64,000 bases of DNA from Voacanga thouarsii (GCA_026120185.1 JANUWF010001050.1:682001-746000); one strand, 5' to 3'; shown: positions 1 to 12,666, counted from the stretch's first letter. The notes: generated from the sequence alone by a model not told the origin. Numbers and translations: made by a program.

Positions 1-926
1 CTTACATATACTTTCAACCATCAAGAGCATAAAGATTCAGAAAATTATTCAAACTCTCAGCACCAAGCAATGGACAAAATATTGTGACGGGTTTTAATGA
101 AAGATATCAACAATTTAGGCTCAAAATAGGCACCAATGATGATATAACAATAGGTAGGCTTGAAAAGCTTAAACTATCCAAAGAAGGCCTATTACCGTCA
201 TCCCTAAATTAAATAATGATTGTCTTTCTTATTTCACCTCAAGAGGTATTCAAGTAAGTTCTAGAATGCTTCATGAATTTTAGTAGAAAAAACAAGGTTT
301 AAGAACAATGTTCAGTATTTGATCAAGAACTACTCTGTCCAAGTGAGTGCAAAAAGTCATGCATAAGTCATAAATGATCTAGAACATATGCTCTATACTC
401 CATCATAAAGACATGCACTAAAAATATAGCTTAAAATCTCAAGAAAATCATAAAAATGTGAAAACTTTTCGCAGAAAAATTTCAACAATTTGCTCCCAAG
501 AAGGTTAAAATATATGTATAGAAGACTTGTCAATCAAATCACTCCCCCACACTTAAACTGGATATTATCCTCAATGGCCAAATAAATATAATAAAAACAA
601 CAATACCATGGGACCAAAAATATAAAGGAGAAGAGATAAGAAAAACAAACTTCCCTTCGGTTGGCAATGTGTTGTACAAGAGTGGAATGCTTAAAGAATG
701 AGGCATTGCAAAGTACCTAAAAAGAAAAATACAAAGGAAAACACACCAAAGCATAAAAACTAGAAAAGAAAAATAAATCACCAACAAAAGAAAGAAAATA
801 GTAGAGAATAGAGAAGTACAAGAAAAATAATAACAAAATCAAAACACACAAAGATAAAAAAGAACAAACTAAAAATCCGAAGAAAGCAAATAGACGCGAC
901 TCAACAAATAATGATACAAATTCTTT

Positions 927-1565
927 CTACTCATTATGCTTCCTCATTAATCCTTTGGCAAAGAGATTAAAGCTCCAAGTCGAAGATAGGCATAATGAAT
1001 GTGGAAAGAACGGAGGATTTTGAAAAATGGAAGGTTCAGGAAAACGATTTGTCTCAGCAAAGCAAAACATATAAACCTCATTCTCTAACATTCCTTTAAA
1101 CACATAATTATCTTTTTCAACATATAAGTGCACATAGCATCTAACGGATGCATCAACTTTGAAATCTCCAATTAACCCTTCAAAATAATTTTTACAATTA
1201 AAATTCCCCTTAAAACATAGCAATTGAGTTCTTAAGGATGGCATCAAGAAATCCTTACTTTTCGACACATCTACAAAAACTAAGTTACCTCCTATTGAAT
1301 GGGGTGAAGGGTAGAAATTTCCACCATCCTCCAAGTACTTCTTACAATATAGTGTTAAAAGATCCAACTCCTTGAAGTATGCTAAAGTCAACACATCATT
1401 ATTTGGACCCATATTTTCCAAGAAAAAAGAGGAACCTAAGAAATCATATGACAAAGAGAGATTTGGATTATTAGCACATAGCGAAGAATTGAATACCTCT
1501 CTTCCCACAGTGGATAATTGCCCCTCGTAGCATCGCTCCTCTCGCTTGGAGATTCTCTGGTTCAA
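927..1565 (-). CDS. Unrecognised retroelement ORF (212 aa)
   Basis: This is the only long ORF in the internal part of the element at the left edge. It starts about 660 bp inside the primer binding site. I do not recognise the protein. It has no zinc knuckle, no protease DSG/DTG motif, no reverse transcriptase YxDD and no clear membrane span. The middle is rich in aromatic residues and cysteine, and the C-terminus is basic. Its place just after the primer site is where an extra ORF1 or gag sits in Athila/Tat relatives. It could be a lineage-specific gag, an extra ORF, or captured sequence. The frame has stayed open for 212 codons in decayed surroundings, which suggests recent activity or constraint. 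Confidence 0.45.
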   Translation of the reverse strand: MNQRISKREERCYEGQLSTVGREVFNSSLCANNPNLSLSYDFLGSSFFLENMGPNNDVLTLAYFKELDLLTLYCKKYLEDGGNFYPSPHSIGGNLVFVDVSKSKDFLMPSLRTQLLCFKGNFNCKNYFEGLIGDFKVDASVRCYVHLYVEKDNYVFKGMLENEVYMFCFAETNRFPEPSIFQNPPFFPHSLCLSSTWSFNLFAKGLMRKHNE

Positions 1566-2225
1566 GTGTATGGGCTAGCATGAACTTATGAGTCTCCTCA
1601 ACAATCTAAACTAATTGTTTCATTTGATCGCACAATCATTGGGAAGCTTCTTTATGCCACTGAATAGATGAATTTATATTGGCAACAAAAGAATTCACCA
1701 ATGTTATTAATGACGTCTCACTAAGAATATCAATGCGTGCTTGTAATTTTGCCAATCAATACACTATTTTTTTTTTTTTTAATGCAAGAAAAATGATGAA
1801 CATGCAATAATGATGGATAATGCAATTTAATTCATGAAGACACGATAAAAAGAACAAAACAAAACGAACAAAATAAAAATTGTTTCAAACAGCAAAAATG
1901 ACTTCACTGCTTTTCACGGCCTACACCTATAAAAGACAAGAAGAAAATTAGATAACCAAAATTCATATTTAAAACAAAATTAAAAGAAGAAAAAGTTAGT
2001 AAAATTAAATAACTAAATATACAATATATACAAACATACACAGACAAGTTAGTGATTATGAACATGTATATACCTATTTACATATTTACAACATATATCG
2101 AAATTACAATACAATTATATAAACAACAATATAGGCACTTCTTCATACAAGAAACGTATATACATATTTATGTATTTACTTATTTACATGATCAAATCAA
2201 CAAAATCCAAGCTTGCATGCTATTG

Positions 2226-2243
2226 TTCCCCGGCAACGGCGCC
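2226..2243 (-). other. Primer binding site for tRNA-Asp
   Basis: On the minus strand this reads TGGCGCCGTTGCCGGGGA, beginning at 2244. It is complementary to the 3' end, including CCA, of plant tRNA-Asp(GTC). It lies about 10 bp inside the LTR end at 2254, as expected for minus-strand DNA priming. Confidence 0.8.
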
Positions 2244-2253
2244 AAAAACTTCA

Positions 2254-3781
2254 TGTGTTCAAACTTGGGTATAAAAATCATACAAAAACTAATCACATTC
2301 CCAATCAAGTTTAAATTAAAATGTTCAACCCAAATCACATATATGAGTAAGTGTACTCATCATTAACGGAGCATAGGGTTCAAACGAGTGTCGACCCTCC
2401 AGAAACAAGTAGATATTAATTACCTTTTTTTTATTGTTTAACCGACTCGATAAAGTGAAAAAATAAATAAAAAGGAAAATCAAATCAAATCAAATAAAAA
2501 TAAAAATACATACATGTCAAGGATGTAAATTTATGTAATTTGAACCATTGCTTAGACAACCATGCTCTTAAAGTACCCAACATTTATCATAACTAATTAT
2601 TCTCTTGGCATCATGGAGAATTAAAGTAGATTCACTTCTTTCCTAATCCACGAATCTCTATCTTCTAGGTAACTTAATATCACATACTTTGTCTCAACTA
2701 GTCTTACCCAAAAGATACATTAAACACAATTCTCTGATTAAGTCCCATTCTCAAGTAAACTTAACCCATGAAATTAACTAATTAAATCCATATTCTAGCA
2801 GACATCAATTCACCTTTAATTACTCTGTTCTTAACAATTAACCCCATTTTCAGGCAAGTTAAAAAATAATAAATATGAAATCAATCAATTGAACTACCAT
2901 TAACACTATTTTCAAGCAAGTCAACGGAAAACAATTAATTAATCTTGTAATAGCATGAGTAATTAAATACCAAGAATAATAATCAATTAATCAAAAGATC
3001 AAATATCTCTAAACATCATGAATATCTAAAATAATGTCAAATTACAATAAAACAATTAACCTATCATTATTCAAGAAAAAGAAAACAAAGTAAAAGAAAG
3101 TACTCATAGACAAGCCTCCTTCTTCTTTATTTGAAGACCTTCTTGTACAACCCTCCTTGAACTTGAAGAATTCCTCCTCTAATTGAGTAATTTTCTATGA
3201 TGATCAATGAATTCTCCTCTTTTCCCTTGTGTCTTTCATCTATTTATAGCCTTAGGAAATGCATAAACTCGTAGGTACAAAGTTCTTGGCCGAGTAGAAG
3301 TTGAAAGATACTAAAATTCCTCAGATTACCAAAAAGTAGAAAAAATCAAGTACTGCCTTAACATCAAGGCACAGCCGGCACCGCCTTGACTTTTGGAGCC
3401 GGTGCCAGTGTGTTCTGTTCCTCTACTCGTTCGCCGATTTTTCTTCAAATTTTGCAAAATGTATCCAGAATGCAGCCGGCGCCAGTTCCAACTTCACAGT
3501 CGGTGCCACCTTGGTTCTGTTATGCTCTATTTTCACAATTTTTTATCGCTCTGAAATTCGTGCATGGCCGGCGCCAGTTCTAGGGTCCTAGCCAGCGCCG
3601 CCTCTCCTCTGTTTTGCAACGTTTTTATTCCGTTTTACCCTAAAAATCTGAAATAAAGAACAAAATACCTTTCTAAAGGTAAAATCTCAAATATGAAAGA
3701 ATATGACTAGTTATTGAACAAAATGTATCACAAATGAACCTCAAATAACTAGGAAAAACATGACTAATTTAGCCCCTATCA
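2254..3781 (-). repeat. Long terminal repeat (about 1.53 kb) of the left-edge gypsy element
   Basis: On the minus strand it starts TGATAGGGGCTAAATTAG and ends in CA beside the primer site. Several GGCGCC-like words lie at 3370-3600. The same family occurs in the opposite orientation as a solo LTR at 29952-31317: the first 50 bases and the last 30 (TGATTTTTATAC followed by CCAA) align by eye. It interrupts Tekay-like pol sequence at 3782. Confidence 0.8.
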
Positions 3782-5928
3782 AGCATCAACTGTAGGCTAA
3801 GTTTAATAAGTGTGAATTTTGGCTAGATACAATCTCATTTTTAGGGCACGTTGTGACTAAGGAGGGAATTAAGGTAGACCCTACCAATGTGGAGGCCATT
3901 GAGAATTGGAAACAACTTGAGACTGTTACAAAAATTAGAAGAGCTTTCGAGAGTTGAAGAAGAGGTTGATGATGGCACCTATTCTGACCTTGCCTGAAGA
4001 AGAAAAGCCCTATACTTTATATACAGACACATCAAAGAAAGGATTGCGTGTAGTGTTGATGCAGGAGAAGAAGGTTGTGGCCTTTGCCTCAAGAAAGCTT
4101 GAGCCTCGCGAGGTGAATTATCCCACGCATGACCTAGAGCTAGCAGTAATTTTACTTGCTCTAAAGAAATGACAACACTACTTGTATAGAGCTGAATACG
4201 AGATATTCACGGACCATAAAAGTTTGAAGTACATATTCACACAAAATGATTTAAACTTGAGATAGAGAAGATAGATGGAATTCTTGGAGAAGTATCGATG
4301 TCCGATCAATTATCACCCAGGAAAGGCCAATGTGGTTGTAGATGCGTTAAGTAAAAATGTGAGGTTAGCAAGACTGTTAGCTCGAGAAGTAAAGGAGATA
4401 CAAGAAGTGTTGATAAATGAAACTACAGTGTTTAAGGATAAGATTTGGATAAGGAATTTAACTATGGTCCCCTAGCTAAAGCAGAAAATATGCGATGCCC
4501 AAGCAAACAACCCAAAGTTGCAGAGTTTTAAGGAGAAAGAAACGGGAAGGAATAATTCAGATTTTAGAGCAGACAATCAAGGAATAATGTATTTTAGGGA
4601 TCGGTTATATGTGCCAAATATAGACAAGCTAAAGAAGAAAATTCTAGGAAAAGCCCATAAAAGTCGATACACCATACACCCCGGGGAGACCAAGATGTAT
4701 CAAGATCTGAAATGAATGTTTTGGTGGCCGGGCATGAATAGAGATATGGCAGAGTATGTGTCTATATGACTCACTTGTATAAGGTGAAAGCAGAACATAA
4801 GAAAGCTCCTGGATTATTACAACCTCTACCTGTACCAGAATGGAAGCGGGAATACATCACGATGAATTTTGTCACCAGACTGCTAATGAGCAGCACTCAG
4901 AAGGATGTCGTTTGGGTAGTGGTAGACTGAGTAACGAAGACCGTATACTTTATTCCGGTGAACGTGAGATATTCAATGGAGAAATTGCCGCAGGTTTATA
5001 TTCAAGAGGTCGTGAGATTACACAAAGTACCGACAAGTATAGTATCAGATAAGGACTTATGATTCAGCTCTAGATTTTGGGTGAAATTTCAAGAATCAAT
5101 AGAGGCTACTCTAAAGTTCAGCACCTCTACTCACCCTCAGACAGATGGACAATCGAAGAGCATAACATAAATCCTCAAGGATATGTTAAGGGCATGTATG
5201 CTAGACTTTGGGAACCAATTGATTGAAAGTATCCTTATGCAGAACCAGCCTACAACAATAGTTATCAAGCATCTATTGGCATGGTGCTATAAGAGGCCTT
5301 ATATGGGAAGAAATGCTAAACACCATTGTATTAGAGTTGGAACGAAGATGGTCAAATTGATTAAAAAGAGGGGGGAATAAATATACAAGAAATGTCTGAA
5401 AAAATCAAGTTGATACAAGATAGACTAATGGCAGGTTGGAGCAGACTAAAAAGCTACACAGATAATCGTAGGAGAGAATCAGAGCATCAAGTAGGTCAGG
5501 AAGTATTTTTTAAGCTAACACCAAGCCAAGAAATTCTAAGACATCCGAAAGGGGGAAAACTAGCCCAAGATATATTGGGCCATTTCAAATCATTGAGAGG
5601 ATCGAAACCGTAGCATACAGGTTAGAACTTCCAGATGGGTTAACAGGTATCCACGACATATTTCAAGTATCCCAACTGAAGAAGTACAAACCAGATCTAG
5701 AGCATGTCTTGAATGATGAGCCGTTACAACTGCAACCGAACTTGACCTATGTGATGAAGCTGATCAAGGTATTGGAGCAAAGTGTGAAAAAACTAAGGAA
5801 AAGAAAATCTCTATGGTCAAAGTATTGTGGGAATATTATAGGGCTCAAGATACTACCTGGGAACCCTGACATAATGAGAGGTACTACTTAGTTAATTTTG
5901 GGGACGAAATTTTCTTAAGTGAGAAAGG
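3782..5928 (+). pseudogene. Decayed Ty3/gypsy (Tekay/Del-like) pol: RT end, RNase H, integrase, C-terminal region
   Basis: The stretch begins inside the reverse transcriptase tail (KCEFWL near 3809, FLGHVV near 3839). RNase H follows at 3950-4370, with [18 protein letters not shown] and INYHPGKANVV. Integrase zinc-binding and core remnants follow (4530-5360), broken by many stops and frameshifts. The C-terminal segment (5560-5928) has QVSQLKKYKPDLEH and ends in NFGDEIFLSERG, as in Tekay/Del chromoviruses just before the 3' LTR. The 5' half is missing because another retroelement interrupts it at 3781. No intact domain remains. Confidence 0.85.
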
Positions 5929-6122
5929 ATATAACACCCTACTAAATTGAGAGTTAGGAAACTAACCATTTGATTAAATTAATCCCGCTTCATAAATTAA
6001 ATACATTACATGTGTATATTTTATGTGCTCCTTATGAGAATTCTTTTGAAAAAAGAAAGTGTATTAAGTCAATTATTTGTATGGTTCATAATAAGTGATT
6101 TATACATAAGTAATTGTGCATT

Positions 6123-6127
<5 letters not shown>

Positions 6128-6182
<55 letters not shown>
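6128..6182 (+). repeat. (TG)n microsatellite, about 27 units
   Basis: Uninterrupted alternating TG for 55 bp inside the Tekay-like LTR. It is likely length-variable and gives rise to a spurious run of Cys-Val codons. Confidence 0.98.
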
Positions 6183-6184
<2 letters not shown>

Positions 6185-8599
6185 TAGATAATTTAGTCAA
6201 GTTAATTGTTATATCACATTTCAAATAACATTGCAGCAATGAGCCTCCCTTTGTCGAAAATGCCCTCTTGAGTAAATTTAATTTTAAGAGGGAGTTTGAC
6301 CTTGTTTGCTAATTAAAAAGTCTTTGTCAAATTTCATGTCAAATTCAATTTTGACTACATAACCCAAATTCATTATTTGACCCAATCCAAGACCCATGAC
6401 CCATCTTAATCTATTAGAACACTTTGTATCCCAACCCTTGAATTTAGGGTGAATTATTTTAGCTTTGTTTCAACCCTTGGATTCCCAAAACCTAAACATA
6501 AAATCACTTTTTCTCCCCATTTCTCTACCATAACCGGCCACCCTCTCCCTCTCTCTCTAAATTTTTCTTCAACTTCTCTCTAGAAGAGAAGCTTCACTCC
6601 ATTGCTACCAAGCTGCCGGCAGCTTGGGTAGCTCACACTCAAACAAGAATACAAGCTCACACACTCACTCTTGCAATTTTTTTTCATTCTCAAGGAAGTT
6701 CATATCTTACCCAAATCTTCTTCCATAATGGTACGAAACAATAGTCTCATTGGGGTAGATACACAAATCACTTTAAATCTAGGAAGCCGGGTAGGCGGGT
6801 TGGTCCAGGAAAGGGTTATATTGAAAAAGGTCTTTCGATTTCCTTTAAGTTCATATGCCCACTCTTAGAAACCAATCACGGTCAGGGAAAAAATCTCAAT
6901 ATTGCATTCGCCTAGAAGAAAAAACATGGATTCTAGCAATGTAATGTAGTTAGACTCTCATGTCGATTTGAATGAATCATCCTTTCTATGAAGGTCCATT
7001 TTTGCCTTCTCTTGCAATCCTCCTTGCTCAAGCTAGCATCACTCCTTGGAGATTGAAGAAACAATTTTTCTGAAGTTTTTGAGCTGAAAATTGAGGTAAG
7101 ACCATCACCTTCCCTTCCATTTCCTCATTCTTGTGTTCAAAAATGTTCTTGCTGGACAGCTTGATGTTTTTCTTATTTTATGCAATATGGGTGGATGTAT
7201 GTGATGAAAACAGTTACATTTATATTAGGGATGGTTTATGATGTGAGAAATAAAGTCTTTTATTCTAAGAAATCATTTTTACCCCTGTAACAAGCCTGAA
7301 AATAAAAAATGCATGTAAGCTGCCAGTTTCTTAAAATGATGGCTTGAAGGCCTTATTTATGTGATTTCTCCTTGGGGACTTGATAAATAAAATCTAGGAA
7401 GATGTAGAACCACTTTAAGGTTGATTTTTTGTGATTGAAACTCTTGTCTTGTTGCATTTTCTGCTCCAAACAGAAAAATGGTCCTATGTGTACTGAAATT
7501 TTGTTCATATATATTATTCCATGAATTCATTCTTTGAATACTGAAAATTTGATGAATGAAATTGTGTTTACGTTCTGAAAATAAGGCCCTATGTGTGTGG
7601 TGTTTTATATTGTTTAGTTGGGGAAGTTTTGGTGTTCTTTATGCTTCAAGATGATGGTTGAAGAAAACAAAGTGCTTGCAGGAATTTTAGATTTTGATTT
7701 AGGTGTTGTTTTCTTTAAACCAAATTATGATCATAGACCTTGTGTATAATTTTTTACAGGATTTAGGGTGTGTTGGAAACTTATTTGAGGATTAACAAAA
7801 GTTTGGTGATTGGAAATTGTGGTGTCTTATTGAATGTAACTAAGCTGCCCAAAAACTCATGTACATAGGACTAAATTTAACCCCCAAAAAAACATCTTTT
7901 TTGACTGAATTTTATTATTATTTTTTTATTATAGAAACTTAAGATGTTATAAAAATTCAATAAAAAGAATCATCGAAAAATACTTTATACTTTGGGAGTT
8001 ATGAATTTTTGAAGTTGACTGCGCAAAGTAGTTTACTGTTTACCCGAGGCTTTGTGTAAAAATTATTTGAGTCCTTTTTTGTGGGAATCTTGGGGAGATA
8101 AATATATAGTAATATACCTAACATATGGAGGTTTTAAAATTGATGTTTTTGTTTAAAAATAAAATGATTTTCTTGGTTAATTAATTAAATAATTTTGACC
8201 CCTATTTTAGAGTAAAAATAGAATTTTGTGTTTGAATTTGGAAAATGAATTTACTCATAAAAATAGCCATAATTGCTGAAAATTTGGCTTATATGAACGT
8301 TATGTGATGTTTAGAATTATAGGAAATATATTTGATTAAATTTTGATGATTTTCCTTTATAGTATGATTTTGAAGAATGGTCCATTGTACCATTATAAGA
8401 TGAGAACTTCAATTTTTGAAAAGCTATTTGAACTCTTGGTATGATTGGTAAAATAAGTTAGTTTAGATACTACTTTATTGATCGATTAATTAGAGTTGCA
8501 TGGTTAATTAGGGTTTGCATAGCTAATTAGGGTTTTGAAGGAGAAAGAGGATTAAAAGGATTCATGGTTAAAGGAGGTCTTGAAAGAGAAGAGCTTAAA

Positions 8600-9375
8600 A
8601 GAGGGGTCGGGATAAGAAGCAAGAACTACAAATCTATTTGCTGCTATTCCTCGAGGACGAGAATTGTATTGTGCCATTGATACTTCTTAGTCGTTCTTTT
8701 CACTCTATTTATAGATTTGATCTCACATTGTAAGAAGATAAGAAATCTTATTAAAATCCTATCTAGATTATCCTTACAGAAATTCTCTTGTTAAAAAATC
8801 AGGAATTGGATTCTCCTTTGATAAATTCAATATCAAAATCAAAACTTAACAATAATGCTTGCCAACTGGAAAAAATCTATTTGGCAACAATGTTTTTCAC
8901 ATCTTTTTGTAAAATATTATTTGCTGCTTGGCAATCAATACCAAGAAGAAACTTTTTGTTAATAAAATCATCTTGAAATTTTGATATGCAAAAAATAATA
9001 GAAAGGATTTTCTTTTTGATGGTGCTATAGTTCTTTTCGCTGGATAGCCAGATGCCAGAATGATATCTGACTAGCTGCTCAAAAGAGGAATCGGATTTCT
9101 TCTATTTTAGAATACCTCCATAACCAAGCTCAGAGGCATCGGTTTCGATAATCATAAAAATATTCAGATCTGAAATACCAAGGCAAGGGAGTCTTTTTGA
9201 CAATTTAGGTACCTCAAGCAACGGGATTTTTTTGAAATCTCTGATATAAGGGTTCACAAATTTGTCTCAGATTAGGAATGAAATTAAAAATGTAATTCAA
9301 ACATCCTAAAAATCTTTGCAACATGATAGATTTGGAGTTGGACGTAGGAGAAAGTAACACTTAAGTTATCTTGAA
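8600..9375 (-). pseudogene. Endogenous pararetrovirus (Caulimoviridae) fragment: RT end and RNase H
   Basis: On the minus strand, 9345 to about 8770 reads through the end of a reverse transcriptase (LQRFLGCLNY motif) and an RNase H domain. The first RNase H aspartate lies in ETDAS, followed by GYGG (about 9155-9114), and the domain ends near a GESN..DFLTREF motif. This arrangement is typical of Caulimoviridae polymerases and differs from LTR elements. Several in-frame stops break it. Downstream on the same strand, at 8714-8705, is CTATAAATAG followed by a short open stretch, resembling the promoter region that follows the polymerase gene in this family. It is a fossil inside an LTR; ends are approximate and the genus is not assigned. 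Confidence 0.75.
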
Positions 9376-10901
9376 GCTAATTTGCTAAGCTTTTGGACAA
9401 GAGGTAAGTCCTTGCATCTCATGACTCGTTTGTGCAAAGTAATTTCAAAGAAAATTCTATGATCCTACATACATAATGATTAGATCTTCATACTATTTAT
9501 TGAAATAATATGTTTGGATTAGTTTATTTTATCACACTTGGTATTACCATTATTTATATCATGACTCTTATACAAAAAGTTTTTTTTTTTTTTTTTTGCA
9601 TGATCAACCTTAGAGAATTTCTATATGAAGCAGTATGTTTGATTAGGAATTATGCATCAATGTATGCACCTAATTCCAAGTTTTCAGCCATGTATATAAT
9701 TTGTGAAATTCATAGCATGACATGTGGCTCCTGTTGATATCTTTTTCGAGGCAAATTATGAAACTACATAATTATCACACTTTAAACGAGTATTGTTGTT
9801 AATGGATGAAGGAATTTTCTACCTTCAGAAAATTTTGGAGAGAAACCATGAACTTTCCTTTCCTAGTCAGGGTAAATTTGAAAAATACTGAGTTTTGATA
9901 TTTAGATCAATAATTGTAGAACTGAAATTGTATATTTCACAATGACATGGGAATTTCTTAAGCCGCACTATTTTAAGACTTGAGTACTCAAGGGACGAAA
10001 CATAGGATTAGTTCTCGTTAGATCAGGAGAGAATTTCGGTTGATTAGTTATCTCTGAAAAATTGTCTTTTCCAAACGGGTTGTCAGTCCTAGTAGTCAAT
10101 TCGGATCCTTAGCTAGAAATACGGTATCCAAGGGGAACTAGAGGATGGACGTAGGACATTCGGTCTGTTTACATGTGAGAGGGTTGTTGGGGTATCCTTT
10201 CGGGAGGGATGTACACCCTACCCATTATACTATCTTAGTATAGATTATGTTGTAAAGTATCATAGATGTGTAATCTCGATACACAATATGTCTTGTGAAT
10301 GTCAAGTTTAAAATTATACCTAAATGATCGTTCACATTAGTTTGTGATTGGAAATAATTTATTCGACAAAATTTTTTTCTAAACATTGTACCTGATCATA
10401 CTTGTTAAATTTTTTCTCCAAATATTTCATAATGAAATTTGAGTTATAATGTTGGAATTTTTCTTACTGTTTCAACCATTTGAATTATTATATTCATGCA
10501 TCATGCTTTTGATTTTCTAATTACCATTTGCACATAATAGACTTGCTGAGATTATCTATAATTTCACACGATTTTCTAATCATGATTTTCAAGGTAGTCT
10601 AAGATTATCAAAACTAGGTGCAGAAGATCTTTTTGTAATAGAATTAGGCCTTAATACTTTATCATTTCTACCCTTCCTTATTATATTTTATTTCTGCCAA
10701 TGAGGCTCAACTGTGGTATGCCAAGTACTAAGGATTTTCTTTTCCAGACAGTAAATTTATATTCCAACTTTGAGGTCTATTTGATTATTTAGTTTACCTT
10801 TTTTTCCTTTGTTATTTGTTTCCCTATTATGAAGATCTCTGGTCCATAGGACAGGGTAATATCCCTAGCCATTTAGGCCACTTATTAGGGGGTGTTACAT
10901 A

Positions 10902-11371
10902 ATCTTCTTGAACTTGATAGGAGTTTTTGTTGATGCTTTTGAATCAGGAGTTTTTTAAGATTTGAAGGATTTTGTTTGTAAGAAAGGCTTGGTTCTTGGT
11001 GAACTGAAGGTTTGTGGCTCAGTTTAGGAAATTTCTAGGATAAGTACTTTTGTAGGAAATGGCTAGTTTATAAGCCCTCTTTAAGGTTTCACTGTGAAAC
11101 AACTATATGACATTTTTAATTTCCTCCTTCAATATACTCAAAAATACTAAAACAAAATAGAGTTCCGAAAGATTGGAAAAGCTACAACTAAACAAGTCTT
11201 TTAGCTCCTCAAATTTCTCTATAAATTCCTCCACACTTCTTTTTTGTTTAATCTTACAAAATTCACCAATTACATCTTTTGCAGTTCCTTCACCAAATCT
11301 CTTACTTATTCCCATAGCAAAAGTTAACTAGTTAACCAATCAACCTGTCCATGGCTAGCCTTATAACTCCG
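10902..11371 (-). pseudogene. Ty3/gypsy gag, downstream piece, split from 22259-22832 by the Sirevirus
   Basis: The minus-strand frame 11315-11103 contains VEEFIEKFEELKDLF and LKEEIKNV, typical of the capsid region (Retrotrans_gag) of chromovirus gag. Homology continues in another frame with LKRAYKLAISYK to about 10905. The upstream half of the same gag lies at 22832-22259 in the same orientation. The break coincides with the copia element ends. The left side stops where the Tekay-like LTR ends. Confidence 0.75.
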
Positions 11372-12606
11372 CGTTAACCCTAAGGGCCTTCTTTTATGTT
11401 TTGATTTATGACAAACGTTGATATGGACTAATGTATCAATTTATTGTGATAGGACATGATTGACCTTTGTTCTTCTAAAGTCTTCAGATAAGAATTGTTG
11501 GCGACTCCTTCATCACCGATTTCAAGAATGGAAAATCAATTGAAAAATCAAGTATAAGGAGTTATACATCAAGAAGACTTTTTATGAAGAATATTAGACT
11601 AGGAAGTGTTCATTAAGGTATACTTATTATTTCCTATGTCCTCTTATCTTTTGATTCATTTGGTTTTACCTTGAAGCTTCAAAGGAGATGATTTTCAAAA
11701 TTTTTAGAATTCACAGAATTTTGGATGGTACAGTTTGAATCCAAAAGGTTCATCCAAAATCCTGTAAACCGGGTTGAAAAATTGTCCGTCAGGGATGTGC
11801 CATTTTGGACTTAACTTTTAGATGCATCTTCGTCCAAAACCCGAGTCCAAAACTCGGATGAGTTTAAATAGAAAAATTTATAGCCATTTTTTTATGACCG
11901 TTGGCACCCCACTTTTTAGTTCTATAAATAACCCTTAAAGCCAGATTACAAGTAAGATTTTTGAAACATCCATCTTAGAAACACTATTGCTCAATATCTT
12001 CAAAAATCTCCTTTTATCTTAGCTTCAAAGTGAGTTCATTGTGTATCAAAGATAAAAGTATTTTGTGCTTGTATCCGAGAGAATATCTGCTCAAGTAAGT
12101 GAGCTTATCTCTGTTCTATTGATTTTCAATTCTCAACTTGTAATAGCAAGGTTGTGTGGTAAAACCCATAGGGGTGATCCTTATTGTGTGATTTTTCAAG
12201 GTTGTGGTGTAAAACCCATAGGGATGAGCCTTGATATGTTTGAGAGGTTGTGTAAAACCTAGTGTCGTGATCCTCTCTTGTATGTGGTTGTTTCATTAAG
12301 TGAGGTTAATAAAATAGGGTTGAAAATCCTTAAGTGTGAGGCTTAAGATAGTGGACGTAGATCATTGTTGATCGAACCACTATATATCTCTTGTCTCATT
12401 TTATTTCAGTGGTTCATGTATATTATTTTTATGATCTTTCACTGTCTAAATATGAATACACATCTACGAGTGCTTGGACAGCTTTCAATGCGTCAATAAA
12501 GCCAGTCCAAGTATCTTTGTGATCATCCTTGTTCAGTATTTTAGACTCTTCGAAAAAATTATTTTTGCTTGCCAAAAACCTTATTCACCCCCCCTAAGGT
12601 TTTTCA
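11372..12606 (+). repeat. 5' LTR of the Sirevirus (1235 bp)
   Basis: It begins CGTTAACCCTAAGGGCC (the other LTR begins TGTTAGCCC, so the first T is mutated) and ends GTTTTTCA just before the primer site. Likely promoter signals are near 11925 (CTATAAATAACCC). A tandem GGTTGTG..TAAAACCCAT..GG repeat lies at 12148-12262. Confidence 0.95.
12148..12262 (+). repeat. Tandem 50-bp repeat in the 5' LTR (two units plus a partial one)
   Basis: Units start at 12150 and 12200 (AAGGTTGTG, then TAAAACCCATAGGG), followed by a diverged partial unit at 12246. The 3' LTR has three full units (from 21751, 21801 and 21851). Confidence 0.85.
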
Positions 12607-12608
12607 TT

Positions 12609-12620
12609 TGGTATCAGAGC
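12609..12620 (+). other. Primer binding site, initiator tRNA-Met
   Basis: TGGTATCAGAGC lies 2 bp after the LTR end, exactly complementary to the 3' end of plant initiator tRNA-Met, the usual copia primer. Confidence 0.95.
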
Positions 12621-12666
12621 GAGGTCTACATACTTTTGGTTTAACAACCTTGTAGAAAAGATTTTA

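Larger units (their letters stand above)
1..3781 (-). mobile_element. 5' part of an Athila/Tat-like Ty3/gypsy LTR element, probably non-autonomous
   Basis: Read on the minus strand, the order is LTR (3781 to 2254), a primer binding site for tRNA-Asp, a leader of about 650 bp, one ORF (1565 to 927), then a TTTAAGTGTGGGGG-type purine tract near 541-560. No reverse transcriptase or integrase is visible before the window edge, so the element looks internally deleted or non-autonomous. A tRNA-Asp primer is typical of the Athila group and related non-chromovirus gypsy elements; lineage is inference. The right end abuts reverse-transcriptase-like sequence of another gypsy element at 3782, so this element inserted there. 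The other LTR and target duplication lie outside the window. Confidence 0.7.
5930..10899 (+). repeat. 3' LTR of the Tekay/Del-like element, nearly 5 kb
   Basis: It starts right after the pol end with TATAACACCC (a mutated TGTAACACCC) and ends GGGGGTGTTACA, the inverted terminal words common in Tekay/Del LTRs. LTRs of several kb are normal for this lineage, but part of this length is a foreign insert, the pararetrovirus relic at about 8600-9375. Sequence right of 10899 is gag-like on the minus strand, so this element inserted into another retroelement. No host gene is seen in this span. Confidence 0.65.

Noticed and set aside
6010..6228. Open frame with a long Cys-Val run
   Set aside because: It is the (TG)n microsatellite read as codons inside an LTR.
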